Source: Mercurialis annua (Eukaryota > Streptophyta > Magnoliopsida > Malpighiales > Euphorbiaceae). From it: a DNA stretch of 64,000 nucleotides. Made by a program: the position numbers and the translations under genes. Below, in pieces: positions 1 through 9,613 of the stretch; positions within the stretch are counted from its first letter, which is position 1; every line of letters starts with the position of its first letter. Where the stretch lies: contig NC_065574.1 in NCBI RefSeq assembly GCF_937616625.2, positions 10,294,501 to 10,358,500 on the forward strand, read 5' to 3'. Under the pieces are notes generated by a model. The model saw nothing but the letters and a program-made list of their open reading frames with translations. It was not told the origin of the DNA and did no database searches.

Positions 1-79
1 ATTAATTATGGAAAGAGAAAAAGGGTTAAAAAAGGAAAATTCATATAATTTGGCACAAAAAACACGATATGGCCTTCTT

Positions 80-132
80 AAGTGGGACAAATAAAAATGA
101 GATATGTCCCTTCTTAAATGGGACGGAGGGAG
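80..132. mobile_element. Right end of a Stowaway/mariner-type MITE
   Basis: The terminal motif GGGACGGAGGGAG is followed by TA (133-134), the standard end and target site of plant Stowaway/Tc1-mariner MITEs. Just inside lies a diverged inner copy of the GGGAC motif. The left end is not recognisable and may lie outside the window. A degenerate copy of the same end appears near 5004-5038. Confidence 0.6.
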
Positions 133-608
133 TATGTTTTTCAAGTTTCTGCCATTTATATTAGAGAAATTTGCACAAAATACTCTGTTTTTAAATTTAT
201 TTGTTTTAAATACCTCAATTTTAAAAATTTATATTTTTACTCTCTTTTTGTAATGTTTCTATCTCTACCCCAATTAGAATTTTAACTTATTAAAATGCTC
301 CACTCATATAAGACACATGTGCACTCTTATTTTTTTTCTTTTTTTTTTTCTTTCTTTCTTTCTCTCTCTTCTTTTCTCTTTCTTCTCTTCTCTTCTCCCT
401 CTCTCTTTTTCTTCTTTTTTCCATTCGCTACAACTTTTTTTATGTTTTTTTTTTCATTTTAATGAAATTTCTTAACATATTCTATTCAAAAATTCAAGAT
501 AAAGAAGAATCCATTATGAAAAAGTCGACTTAATTCGTCTCAAGAAATAACGAAGTTTTTCGTCATCGCCATCGCCATCATTGATCTTTTTTTTTCTTCA
601 GAATTTTC

Positions 609-650
609 TTCTTCTTCTTCTTCTTCTTTCTTTTTCTTCTTCTATGTTAT
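609..650. repeat. TTC microsatellite
   Basis: A run of TTC/CTT trinucleotides, interrupted by short T-rich pieces, within a longer pyrimidine-rich stretch. Confidence 0.8.
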
Positions 651-778
651 TTTAATTGTAGTATCGATTTTTGGTTGTTTATTTCAATTTTTTTTGAAAA
701 AATTGTTTTTTTTCTTCCATTAATGATGTTTTGACATAGTTTTCAAACCTTTTTAAATTAATTTTAGAAATTGTTGAA

Positions 779-1245
779 AACTGTTTTTTCGAAACTGGTT
801 TATACTGTTTGAAACTGTTTTGTTAAAACTATTTGAAACTGTTATTTTTAGACTGTTTGAAAGTGTGTTTAGAGAAACTGTTTTAGACTGTTTGAAACCT
901 TTGCAAACGGTTGTAAACTGCTATTTTTTGAGACTGTTTTAAAGTGTTTTTAGAAACCGTTCTAAACTGTTTGAAACCTTTATAAATTGTTTGAAACTGT
1001 TTTTAGATAAAGGTTGCAAATTGTGTTTTATGAAACTGTTTGAAACCTTTATAAACTGTTTGAAACTATTGTAAACTGTTTGAAGCTGTTTTTTTGGAAA
1101 CTGTTTGATACACTTGTAAACTGTTTGAAACCATTGTATAATTTTTTTTAAATGATAATAAATATGTCTTTTAAAAATTGTATGAAACTGTTTGAAACTA
1201 CATTTGAAACTGTATTTGAAACTGTGTTTGAAACTGTTAGAACCC
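779..1245. repeat. Degenerate GAAACTGTTT minisatellite
   Basis: The word AAACTGTTTG and close variants (GAAACTGTTT, GTAAACTGTT, GAAACCTTT) occur dozens of times on the plus strand with irregular spacing of about 10-25 bp. No ORF runs through it. It looks like a slipped, mutated short-period tandem array, possibly internal to a larger decayed element. Confidence 0.75.
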
Positions 1246-1721
1246 GTTTTTAATAGAACAAATAAATAAAAAATTATCAGTTTTCTTTATTTTTGGAGAA
1301 AGTTATGATCGTTGGATTTGAATTCCAAGTGAAATTTGAAGTGATTTGATTACGAATTAAAAATTCGAGCGGATCGGAAAATAAATTTGAAACTAGCAAT
1401 AAAACATTAAAAAATAGTAATAAAATCACATAAATTAATTTTTTAATATGTTATAAGCTGGAGATTAGATTTGATTTGCTGATTTGTTATTTTTTTAAAA
1501 TAAACTGAAAAAGATGAAAAAAAGAGAAAGAAGAAGACACTGTAAACAAGTGGAGTAATTTTTAGGTATAAAAACAAATAGAGTAGGGTATAAAACTAAT
1601 TAGCTGACACGGGTAGATAGGTAAATAAAGTCTAAATATTGTGGTAGGTAATTGCTAATTTTTTTCTTATTTAGGTATTTCTCTAATTCTCTCTTTATAT
1701 TATACAAACTATTTTTAAGTC

Positions 1722-1935
1722 CACTACTAAAAAAGAGATCTAAGGGGACAAAATTTAGGGGCCAAAATATTAAAAGTCCCTAAAAACTTAAATTATATAA
1801 AAATAGGGACTAATAGAAAATTGTCCCCAAATCTTCTAATATTAGATTAATAGGGACGAAAATAATAAATTGCCTATAATTCAACATAGATTTGCAGTTT
1901 AATTAGAACTGGGGACAGTAAGTATATGACACAAC
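1722..1935 (+). mobile_element. CACTA-type left terminal fragment
   Basis: It begins CACTACTAAAAAA, the usual CACTA-superfamily terminus, followed by several GGGAC/GTCCC words that resemble subterminal repeats. No matching TAGTAGTG end is visible. A partial copy of 1786-1935 recurs at about 2208-2283, so the element was rearranged. It is a relic with no coding capacity. Confidence 0.45.
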
Positions 1936-2005
1936 ATCTAGCTAAAAAAATATCCGCTTCTACTTTTTCTCTTTGAAGCCGTAGACATGAAGTATTTAAC
2001 AAGGA

Positions 2006-2198
2006 TTGGGATTCCCTCAAGTTCAAATGAACTTGAGAAAGTCATGTTCACGATCTATACCGTTTATTGTAAAATGAACGGTGTAGAATAAGATTAAAAT
2101 TGTGTTTTTTTAATCTACACCATTTATTATAAAATGAACGGTATAAATTGTGAACATGACTCTTCAAGTTCAAAATAAACTTGAAGGAATCTCAAACC
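2006..2198. mobile_element. Foldback MITE, about 190 bp
   Basis: The two halves are imperfect inverted copies of about 85 bp each, with a short spacer around 2090-2115. The words GTCATGTTCAC and CAAGTTC face their complements in the other arm. It sits between the two partial copies of the CACTA-like fragment. The superfamily is unknown because no clear target duplication is visible. Confidence 0.6.
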
Positions 2199-2382
2199 AT
2201 ATACCAATCTTAAATTATATAAAAATAGGGACTAATAAAAAAATATCCTATTTTTTTTAGTTAGACAATAAGTATATAACACAACTTTTTTTTTGCCACT
2301 TCTTGTGGCCTTTTATAAAATTTTAATTCATAAAAAAAAATGAAATAGAGTAGAAAAGCAACGATAGGTGGAGCGGAAATTA

Positions 2383-3450
2383 CACTACTAAAATGTTTGC
2401 TTTTAGCGACGGATTTTTCCGTCGCTAAAAGCATGAAATCCGTCGGGAAAACGTTTCCCGACGGATTTCCCGACGGATTCAATCCGTCGGCAAAATCCTC
2501 GTCGCTAAATTTTTGGCGACGGACCAAAAAATTTGGCGACGGATTTTTCAGAAATTGCCGACGGATTTTAGCGACGGATTTAAATCCGTCACTAATTACC
2601 AAAAAAAAAAAATTAAATCGTAAAATAAATTATTATTATTTAATCGGTCACACACCCGTCACATTCCGTCAACCTCCGTCCTCCACCCGTCCCCCGTCGC
2701 CCTCGGTTACCCATCCGTTGCCTCCATCACCCACTCGCAATTTTTACAAACTTCCCAGTAGGTCACCCATCCTTCCCACTGCTCCCACTCATTGCTCTTT
2801 AACTTTGAAGTTCTCCCGCGCGTATCTCCATCTGAACCAGCTCAGCTTCTTGTTATATATACATGTATATTTATATTTAAATGTAACTAAAAATGACAAA
2901 TACTTCCTCCCACATTTTAATATAATTATTTTTTATAATTAATAGTTATTTTAAATAATTATTAATGAATAAATAAATAACAATATTTTCAATATATATA
3001 TTTATGTTATATTTAAATAATATTATATATAATTAAAAAAATAATAATTATTTTTTCTTTAATAATTATTTTTCTAAATAATTTTTTGATAAAAAAATTA
3101 TTTAATTTAATAATTTTTTTACGATTTTTTTACTTTTTGGTAATTAGTGACGGATTTAAATCAGTCGCTAAAATCCGTCGGTAATTAGCGACGGATTTAA
3201 ATCCGTCGCTAAAAACAGATTTTGCGACTCCGTCGCTAAATACATCAAAAATAATTGGCGGGAGTGTTCCCGCCAACTTTAGCGACGGATTTTCCGTCGC
3301 TAAAGTTGGCGGGAACACTCCCGCCAATTTAAATGACAATTTAGCGACGGATTTCAAATCCGTCGCTAAATCCGTCGGTAAAAAAAAATTAGCGACGGAT
3401 TTTGAATCCGTCGCTAAAATCCGTCGGTAAAACACAGTTTTTTAGTAGTG
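2383..3450. mobile_element. Non-autonomous CACTA (En/Spm) transposon, complete ends
   Basis: The left end is CACTACTAAAA and the right end TTTTAGTAGTG. A TTA flanks both sides (2380-2382 and 3451-3453), the 3-bp target duplication expected of CACTA elements. Inside each end are many subterminal repeats of the GCGACGGATTT type in both orientations. The middle is AT-rich and encodes no transposase; open frames inside are by-products of the repeats. The element is 1068 bp and must rely on a transposase from elsewhere. Confidence 0.9.
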
Positions 3451-3531
3451 TTAATGTCACGGTCTTCTTTTAGTGGAATGATATAAAATGTAAAATTTAA
3501 GCGATTATGGTACAAATGTTATAATTTTGAC

Positions 3532-4086
3532 TAGGGGTGAGCAAAAACCGAACCAAACTATTAATCCGATCCAAACCAACCCGAAATTAATTTTGGTTTG
3601 GTTAAAATGGATTGGTTTGTTTTCAAATTATAAAAAAGTATGGTTTTTGGTTTTGGTTTGGTTTCAACTAGTGGTTAACCGAACCGACCGAAAAACCGAA
3701 GTTTACAATAATATTATTTTTATTAAATTTATATATGTTTAAATAAATATAAAATTTATTTATTGAAATATTTATATAAAAATATAATATGTGTGTATAG
3801 ATACATATATGAAAATAAAACATATAAACTAATACACACATATAAGTTAAAATTATTATGCATAATTTTAATTATTACGTGTAATTATATATAATTTTTA
3901 TCTAAATCTATATTAACCAAACCGAATCGAAACCGAACCGAAACTGATGCTAAAGTTTGGTTAACCGAACCGAAACTTTACATAAATATTTGGCGTGGTT
4001 TAATTTTTATATTTTCCCTTAAAATATGGTTTGATTTTGGAGTTTACTAAACCAAACCGAACCGAACCGAACCATTCTCACCCCTA
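3532..4086. mobile_element. hAT-type MITE, 555 bp
   Basis: The ends are TAGGGGTGA and its complement TCACCCCTA. A perfect 8-bp target duplication, ATTTTGAC, lies at 3524-3531 and 4087-4094, which fits hAT elements. Inside are many AACCGAACC/GGTTTGGTT words facing each other near the two ends. No coding capacity. Confidence 0.9.
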
Positions 4087-4700
4087 ATTTTGACATCTAT
4101 ATATATTTGAGTAAAAGTAAAACATAAATTATTTAGAAACATTTTTGTGTTTTTCCCTAAATTAAAAATTAAGACAATAACTAGCATTATTTATTTTTCA
4201 TTTTATCAATTATTAACTATGGTCTTGTTAATTGTGTTTATGGTTAAATTTATTAATTTTAAAATGAGAAAAAGGATAAAATAAAAATTTTAATTTTTTT
4301 ACTTAAATGTTTGTTTATTAGCTTAACCATAAACAATGAAGGAAAAAAACCCAATCAAAATACAGAATCAGCTAAACTGTATAAAGCAATCTAAACATCT
4401 GAAAACATCTTCAGAATAAAAAAACGGGAGATGAAAAGAAGAGAAGTACATAATCACCAAATGAACTAAAACCCCAATCTGAGTAGATTTACTTCTAAAA
4501 ACTCTTTATTCATCACTTTCCAAAATTCCTTATTAGCCGGAAAGGAGCAGTCGGGTAAGGAGGGTCGGCCGTCTGGCTTGGATTCTACGACGGTAAATAA
4601 ATTTTTGAAACAAAATCTTATCACTTAAATCCTAATCTTGATGTTTTGGTGCTGTGTGTTGAATGTTTACATTTGCTTGTGACCTTAGGGTTCCTACTAA
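4087..4700. other. Intergenic stretch, no gene seen
   Basis: AT-rich unique-looking sequence up to about 4500. From 4500 it becomes more G+C-balanced and gene-like, leading into the small open frame at 4713. Confidence 0.4.
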
Positions 4701-4712
4701 AAGAGAGGCCGA

Positions 4713-4922
4713 ATGCACTATTATGGACCGTTGATGACAGGAGCAGGAAACATTGAAGAGATGCTTAAAGAGCATGAAAAACTAATCCAGGAAGCTGTTC
4801 GTAAAGCACGCTCAGACAAGGTTAATAAAGGATACAATGGAACTGAACAAACAGTATATTATTACACCACGGGAGGACTCAAAGGTGAAACTGGAGAAGA
4901 AACTGATGATTTCCTTTATTGA
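4713..4922 (+). pseudogene. Possible gene fragment, 69-codon acidic/basic open frame
   Basis: This 69-residue frame has host-gene-like composition: an early MTGAGNIEEMLKEHEKLIQ stretch predicted helical and charged, then a Tyr/Thr/Gly-rich end. The frame is open upstream of the ATG for a few codons (R-G-R), so it could be an internal exon. I do not recognise the protein. A 17-bp piece of it, AACTAATCCAGGAAGCT (4781-4797), is repeated just after the stop at 4929-4945, pointing to rearrangement. It is best treated as a gene remnant; expression is unknown. Confidence 0.35.
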
Positions 4923-5181
4923 TCAACGGAAACTAATCCAGGAAGCTTTCTTATCCTTACTGATAAGAAAGCTATCAGTAGAATAAGGAACAGGTAAAAA
5001 AGAGATAATGTCCCTTTTTAAATCGGACTGAAAGAGTATTTCTTTTGGATTATACAATGTACTTCCATATTTCATTAAAATAGAAAAGTTTGAATGTACA
5101 ACTAGGTTCTTCTTCGATTATGTTATAAGTTTTTACAAGTGCATGGAAACATTAAAATCCAACTATCCCTCATTAAATTTA

Positions 5182-5493
5182 GGTCAAATAACCAAGAAAA
5201 GGTAATTTTTTCATGAAATTTCACAAAAATCTAAACTTTTTAATTTTATCCATTTTATCCTGAAACGCATGATTTCGTTTCAATTATGTCAGTTATATAA
5301 TTTTACTCATGTGACTCCAACGTACGTGGCGCTGATGTGACATTGCCACACATCAGCACCACATAAGCAAAATTGCGTAGTTGGACAAAACTGAAACGAT
5401 ATCATGCATTTCAGGACAAATTGGATAAAATTAAAAAAATTGAATTTTTATAAAACGTTTATGAAAAATTTGGTCTTTTTTAGTCATTTGACC
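5182..5493. mobile_element. MULE-type palindromic MITE upstream of PMEI gene 1
   Basis: Almost the whole 312 bp is two inverted arms. It begins GGTCAAATAACC and ends with the near-complement of that. The perfect 9-bp target duplication TTAAATTTA (5173-5181 and 5494-5502) is typical of Mutator-like elements. The equivalent upstream region of PMEI gene 3 (around 14796-14810 on the other strand) has a single copy of this word and no insert, so this is an insertion specific to gene 1. Related arms occur in the MULE at 27489-29516. Confidence 0.88.
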
Positions 5494-5717
5494 TTAAATT
5501 TAAGAGAAAATTTACTTCTACTATCTATGTATTAAAATTAAAAAAATAAGAATCGAAAACAATTTAAAGTTATACCACTAAAATTGAAAAGTTGCAATTA
5601 TTTAACAACTAAATAATTAAATACCGTTTATGTTATAACAAAATTCTTTTAATTCTCTAACAAAAAGAGAATAGTTTTAGGGCAAAAATTTACAGCCTTT
5701 CAAGCTCAACTGTTCTG

Positions 5718-5725
5718 TATATAAA
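5718..5725 (+). promoter_or_regulatory. TATA box of PMEI gene 1
   Basis: TATATAAA lies 98 bp before the ATG, preceded by the block AGCTCAACTGTTCTG that recurs before the TATA box of the other subfamily I genes. Confidence 0.7.
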
Positions 5726-5815
5726 AAGCTATGTCTACCTTCAACATAATCATCACCTTCTCTCTAAACTTCCATTACTAATCTTTACTTTTCCAATTAA
5801 GATAATAAACTAAAA

Positions 5816-6463
5816 ATGGGGTTTAGCAAATCAATTGTTCTCCTCATCCTTGCTTCCTTCCTCTTATCCACCGATGCTCATCTCTCGGCTTCGGGTCCTT
5901 CAGCAAATTCTCCCCCATCTCCAATCCAATTTCGCCAACCCCGTCCAGTATGCAAGAAATTATTTCTCCCACAACTCGATCTTCCCTTCACATTACCGAA
6001 AATCATCAATCCCGCTCTTCAAAGCATATGCGGCGTCACTGAAAATCCCGAAAAATGTCTTGCCCTAGTTTCTCCATGCATAACTGGTTCTACAACTTCC
6101 TTTTCTGCCCTTGAGGGAGTGGTGATATCTTTGATTGAACATGTGCAGGCAGCACTCTCTTTTGCCCTAAAATTAAGTCTTAATAAATCTATTAAAGCTG
6201 AAGTCGCCACTGCTCTTCATCTCTGTATCGAACTTTACGGAAAGGTCGTTGAAGATCTTAAAACAGCTTTGCTTGCATTGAAAGCTCATGACAAGGTTAC
6301 ACTTAAGACTAAGCTTACTGCTGCTATTACAACAATCGGTCGCTGTGATGAAGCTTTTCAGCAGCAAGGATTAACAAACAACTGGCCGTTGAAGAAGATT
6401 AATTCTGTGTTGACTCTTCTGGCTGGATTTGGGTTAGATATTCATGGAAAATTGAATCTATAA
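5816..6463 (+). CDS. PMEI-like protein, subfamily I, gene 1
   Basis: A 215-residue secreted protein of the plant invertase/pectin methylesterase inhibitor family (PF04043), four-helix bundles that bind and block pectin methylesterase in the wall or invertase in the apoplast or vacuole. Residues 1-21 form a signal peptide ending STDA. Residues 22-45 are a Pro/Ser-rich linker. The inhibitor domain follows, with Cys72 and Cys81 (ICGVTENPEKC, the first hairpin disulfide) and Cys137 and Cys177 (second disulfide). Cys46 and Cys88 are additional and could form a third bridge. There is no intron, usual for the family. The ATG is the first in frame after a TATA box. The protein is identical to that of the inverted gene at 13855-14502. 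Which enzyme it inhibits cannot be told from sequence. Confidence 0.93.
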   Translation: MGFSKSIVLLILASFLLSTDAHLSASGPSANSPPSPIQFRQPRPVCKKLFLPQLDLPFTLPKIINPALQSICGVTENPEKCLALVSPCITGSTTSFSALEGVVISLIEHVQAALSFALKLSLNKSIKAEVATALHLCIELYGKVVEDLKTALLALKAHDKVTLKTKLTAAITTIGRCDEAFQQQGLTNNWPLKKINSVLTLLAGFGLDIHGKLNL

Positions 6464-6720
6464 ATTCAGTAATTAGTACTTTTGATTAAGCTATTATTCA
6501 ATAAATTGCGAGGTTCCGAGTTAGAACCCTAATGAGAGTTTATATACTAATATAAGAAGGAATACTATACGTTATCATTTATAGATTATGTAGTCAAATT
6601 AGTTTGCTATATCAATATATTTTTAAATTAAAAATAAATAATATTTAATAATTATAATTGTAATTTCAATAATCAAAATTAAAACTAATATAATTTTAAA
6701 AAATTGGCTACAAAATATGA

Positions 6721-6934
6721 CTAACCTCAAAAAGTACCAAACTTTTAAGATTTTTGTCAGTTATGACCAATCTTTTCAAAATTTGCAAAGATAACCTGTT
6801 AAAAAATCGATTTGATTCGAATTTGGCAATAAAAAGAACAAAATTTGCCAAAACGGGTCATATTTCTAACTTTTAAAAGGTTTGGTCATAACTGATAAAA
6901 ATCTCAAAGATTTGGTATTTTTTGAGGATTTGTC
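6721..6934. mobile_element. Palindromic MITE, MULE-like
   Basis: Two inverted arms (ACCTCAAAAAGTACCAAA facing its near-complement, then the GTCAGTTATGACCAA region) make up most of the 214 bp. CTACAAAATATGA flanks both sides (6708-6720 and 6935-6947), read as a target duplication; part of it may belong to the TIR. No coding capacity. Confidence 0.7.
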
Positions 6935-6947
6935 CTACAAAATATGA

Positions 6948-7086
6948 AGAGTTTTAATATATTAATAATGTTTGTAAGTTAATTGACTATATACACGTTT
7001 TTTTTTAAAAACCATTAATGTAATATGAATGCATTTTTAAAATTAATCAATCATAAATATGATTTAATTTTAAAAGGCATATTAAT

Positions 7087-7132
<46 letters not shown>

Positions 7133-8482
7133 CATTATGTTAATAAAAAATATTTGATTATGAACTTTTAAATATTTAGTTATTATATTAATATTTATAT
7201 GTCATAGAATATGATTATTTTTTTTAATTTAAATAAAATGAATTAAAATTTAATGTTATTAAAATTTTGATTGTAACTCTTATAAAAAAATTAATGAATT
7301 CTTGTTGAAGTTTCTAAATTATAAAAATTTAAGATTTTTAATTGGTCGTTAAAAGTTCTGAAATATGATGAGTTTTTGTTAATGTTTATAATATATGAAA
7401 TTCAAAGAGATTTTAATGTATTTAAAATTTATGAAATTTATCATGTTTATAAATTATGAAATATATTTTTAAGTTTATTTTAAATTTTAATAATAAAAAT
7501 TTATTATAATAGAATTCAAAAGGCTTTATTGTTAAAAATTGGAGAGTTATACTAAATTTATAATACTTATAAGCTATCGAATATAATAATATTTTTAAAT
7601 TTAATTAATAAATATAGTATGTTATATTAATAAATTACAATTTTTTTAAAGTAAACAATTAAATTATTTAACTCAATATTTGTTATAGATATAAAACTTT
7701 TGGAAATCAATCAATAAATTATTTTAACTACATTAATTTAATTAGTTTAATTTAAATTTTTATCTTAAACCTACTAATTTATATATTATATAAAAAAATT
7801 AATCTCATAATTAATTTTTTTAATTCAAATATTTCTAATGTTAAATAAGATATATTCTTAAATTATTTATTAATTTAATATTTTTGTTAAAAAAATTTAT
7901 ATCTATAACTTGCAATAAAATATATTTATTAAACTTGTTAATAGTAGTTAAATCTATAATTTTTCAATATATTTTATATCCACAACATATCATATTAATA
8001 GTTTAAGGATGAAAAATTATAAAAACTATTCATATAAAAATAACATATATTAATTATTTTAAATATATTATAGATTAAAGTTTTACAAAATTCTTTGTAG
8101 TTTGTTACTTTTACAAATTAATTATGCATTAAAAAAATTAAATTCATAACCATTAGAAAGAATTTTAACTTTTTATATTCTGCAACTTCTACTAATATCA
8201 ATAAATAAAGTAATAAATATAAAAAAATGCCACTTAACAATTTGTTGTCAGTTCACTTGTTAAAAATTACTTAATTCTTAATTTGCAGCTCAATTTTATA
8301 GTATACTATAGATAGATTAGTCTATAGCCCCTAGCCCGGTGAACACATTTTTGGTAACAAAATATTGAAAGTGAACCAAAATAACCATTTACATTAACTA
8401 AGAAAGGAAATCAAACTATCCTTCAAATTTAGAAATAAATTTACATCTAATACATATATGCAATAGAACTAAAAAAATAAAA
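6948..8482. other. AT-rich intergenic stretch
   Basis: No gene is visible. It holds an (AT)n run at 7089-7131 and very AT-rich low-complexity sequence. From about 8340 it resembles, with gaps, the distal upstream sequence of PMEI gene 3 (14770-14890, other strand), so the duplicated unit reaches at least this far. Confidence 0.5.
7089..7131. repeat. (AT)n microsatellite
   Basis: About 21 uninterrupted AT dinucleotides. Confidence 0.95.
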
Positions 8483-8590
8483 AATTATTTATTTTGATTC
8501 CGGTTGTATCTATAAAATTTCATTTTTTGTTCATTTTGAGGGGTTGCTAACTTAATGGTAGAGTACTCGGCTTTTAAGTGCGGCTAATTA
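8483..8590 (+). other. Nuclear plastid DNA insert with the trnK-UUU 5' exon
   Basis: Positions 8541-8577 match the 5' exon of plastid trnK-UUU (GGGTTGCTAAC...GGCTTTTAA) with about one difference from the form I recall, and continue into the first bases of its group II intron (GTGCGGCTA, to 8586). The 3' exon is absent, so it cannot be a tRNA gene. Comparison with the equivalent upstream regions of PMEI genes 1 and 3 shows that roughly 8483-8590 is extra DNA in this copy. The part left of the exon is therefore probably plastid spacer too, but I could not verify that. Confidence 0.8.
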
Positions 8591-8755
8591 AAACAGTTTA
8601 ATGTTATACCAATAAATATGTAAAGTTACAATTAATTATCAACTAAATAATTGAATACCATTTATGTTATAACAAAATCCTTTTAATTCTCTAACAAAAA
8701 AGGGAAAAGAATTTTAGGGCAAACATGACAGCCTTCCAAGCTTAACTGTTATGCA

Positions 8756-8761
8756 TATAAA
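8756..8761 (+). promoter_or_regulatory. TATA box of PMEI gene 2
   Basis: CATATAAAAGG, 110 bp before the ATG, in the same context as the TATA box of gene 1. Confidence 0.65.
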
Positions 8762-8865
8762 AGGTTATGTCTACTTCAACATAATCATCACCTTCTCTCT
8801 AAACTTCCATTTCTAATCTTTACTTTTCCAATTAAGAAATTCAAACTAAAGATTAGTTAATAAAA

Positions 8866-9513
8866 ATGGAGTTTAGCAAATCAATTGTTCTCCTCATTCT
8901 TGCTTCCTTTCTCTTATCCACCGATGCTCATCGCTCAGCTTCGGGTCCGTCAGCGAATTCTCCACCATCTCCGATCCATTTCCGCCAACCCCGTCCAGTA
9001 TGCAAGAAATTATTTCTCCCACAGCTCGATCTTCCCTTCAAATTACCGAAAATCATTAATCCCGCTCTTCAAAGCATATGCGGCGTCACTGAAAATCCCG
9101 AAAAATGTATTGCCCTAGTTTCTCCATGCATAACCGGTTCTACAACTTCCTTTTCTGCCCTTGAAGGAGTGGTGGTTTCATTGATCGAACATGTACAAAC
9201 AGCACTCTCTTTTGCCCTAAAATTAAGTTTAAACAAATCTACAAAAGCTGAGGTCGTCACTGTTCTTCATCTCTGTATCGAACTTTACGGAAAGGTCGTT
9301 GAAGATCTTAAAACAGCTTTGCTTGCATTGAAAGCTCATGACAAGCTTACTCTCAAGACTAAGCTTACTGCTGCCATTACAACAATCGGTCGTTGTGATG
9401 AAGCTTTTCAGCAGCAAGGATTAACAACGAACTGGCCATTGAAGAAGATTAATTCTGTGTTGACTCTTCTGGCTGGATTTGGGTTAGATATTCATGGAAA
9501 ATTGAATCTATAA
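8866..9513 (+). CDS. PMEI-like protein, subfamily I, gene 2
   Basis: A 215-residue secreted PMEI-family protein, co-linear with gene 1 without gaps and differing at scattered residues (for example Glu2, Arg23, Lys59, Thr126). The signal peptide is residues 1-21, the Pro/Ser linker 22-45, and the four-helix inhibitor domain has Cys72/Cys81 and Cys137/Cys177. The extra cysteines at 46 and 88 are kept. It is a direct tandem duplicate of gene 1 about 3 kb away, with matching 5' flank from about 8590 and matching 3' flank to about 9610. A plastid-derived insert sits about 280 bp upstream of the ATG and could separate the core promoter from distal elements. Confidence 0.93.
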   Translation: MEFSKSIVLLILASFLLSTDAHRSASGPSANSPPSPIHFRQPRPVCKKLFLPQLDLPFKLPKIINPALQSICGVTENPEKCIALVSPCITGSTTSFSALEGVVVSLIEHVQTALSFALKLSLNKSTKAEVVTVLHLCIELYGKVVEDLKTALLALKAHDKLTLKTKLTAAITTIGRCDEAFQQQGLTTNWPLKKINSVLTLLAGFGLDIHGKLNL

Positions 9514-9613
9514 ATTCAGTAATTAGTACTTTTAATTAAACTATAATTCAATAAATTGCGAGGTTCTGAGTTACCCTAATGAGAGTTTATATACTGATAT
9601 AAGAAGGAATATT

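Larger units (their letters stand above)
135..1721. other. Gene-free AT-rich stretch, possibly one decayed element
   Basis: I see no gene here. It holds pyrimidine-rich tracts (about 328-425), a TTC microsatellite and a minisatellite, listed separately. The words ATTAGAGAAAT near 160 and ATTTCTCTAAT near 1678 are inverted copies, and TIR-like similarity continues inward (leaf-spaced 'nACCTnnnT' blocks), so 160-1690 could be one old MULE-like element. No target duplication could be fixed. Confidence 0.3.

Noticed and set aside
2397..3435. Protein genes on both strands in the CACTA element
   Set aside because: The frames arise from GCGACGGATT-type inverted repeats and have no recognisable protein.
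6019..6367. Antisense open frames in PMEI genes 1-4, also alike between copies
   Set aside because: They are conserved only because the sense genes are; no start context, domain or promoter supports them.
8541..8586. A tRNA-Lys gene
   Set aside because: Only the 5' exon and a few intron bases of plastid trnK are present; no 3' half.
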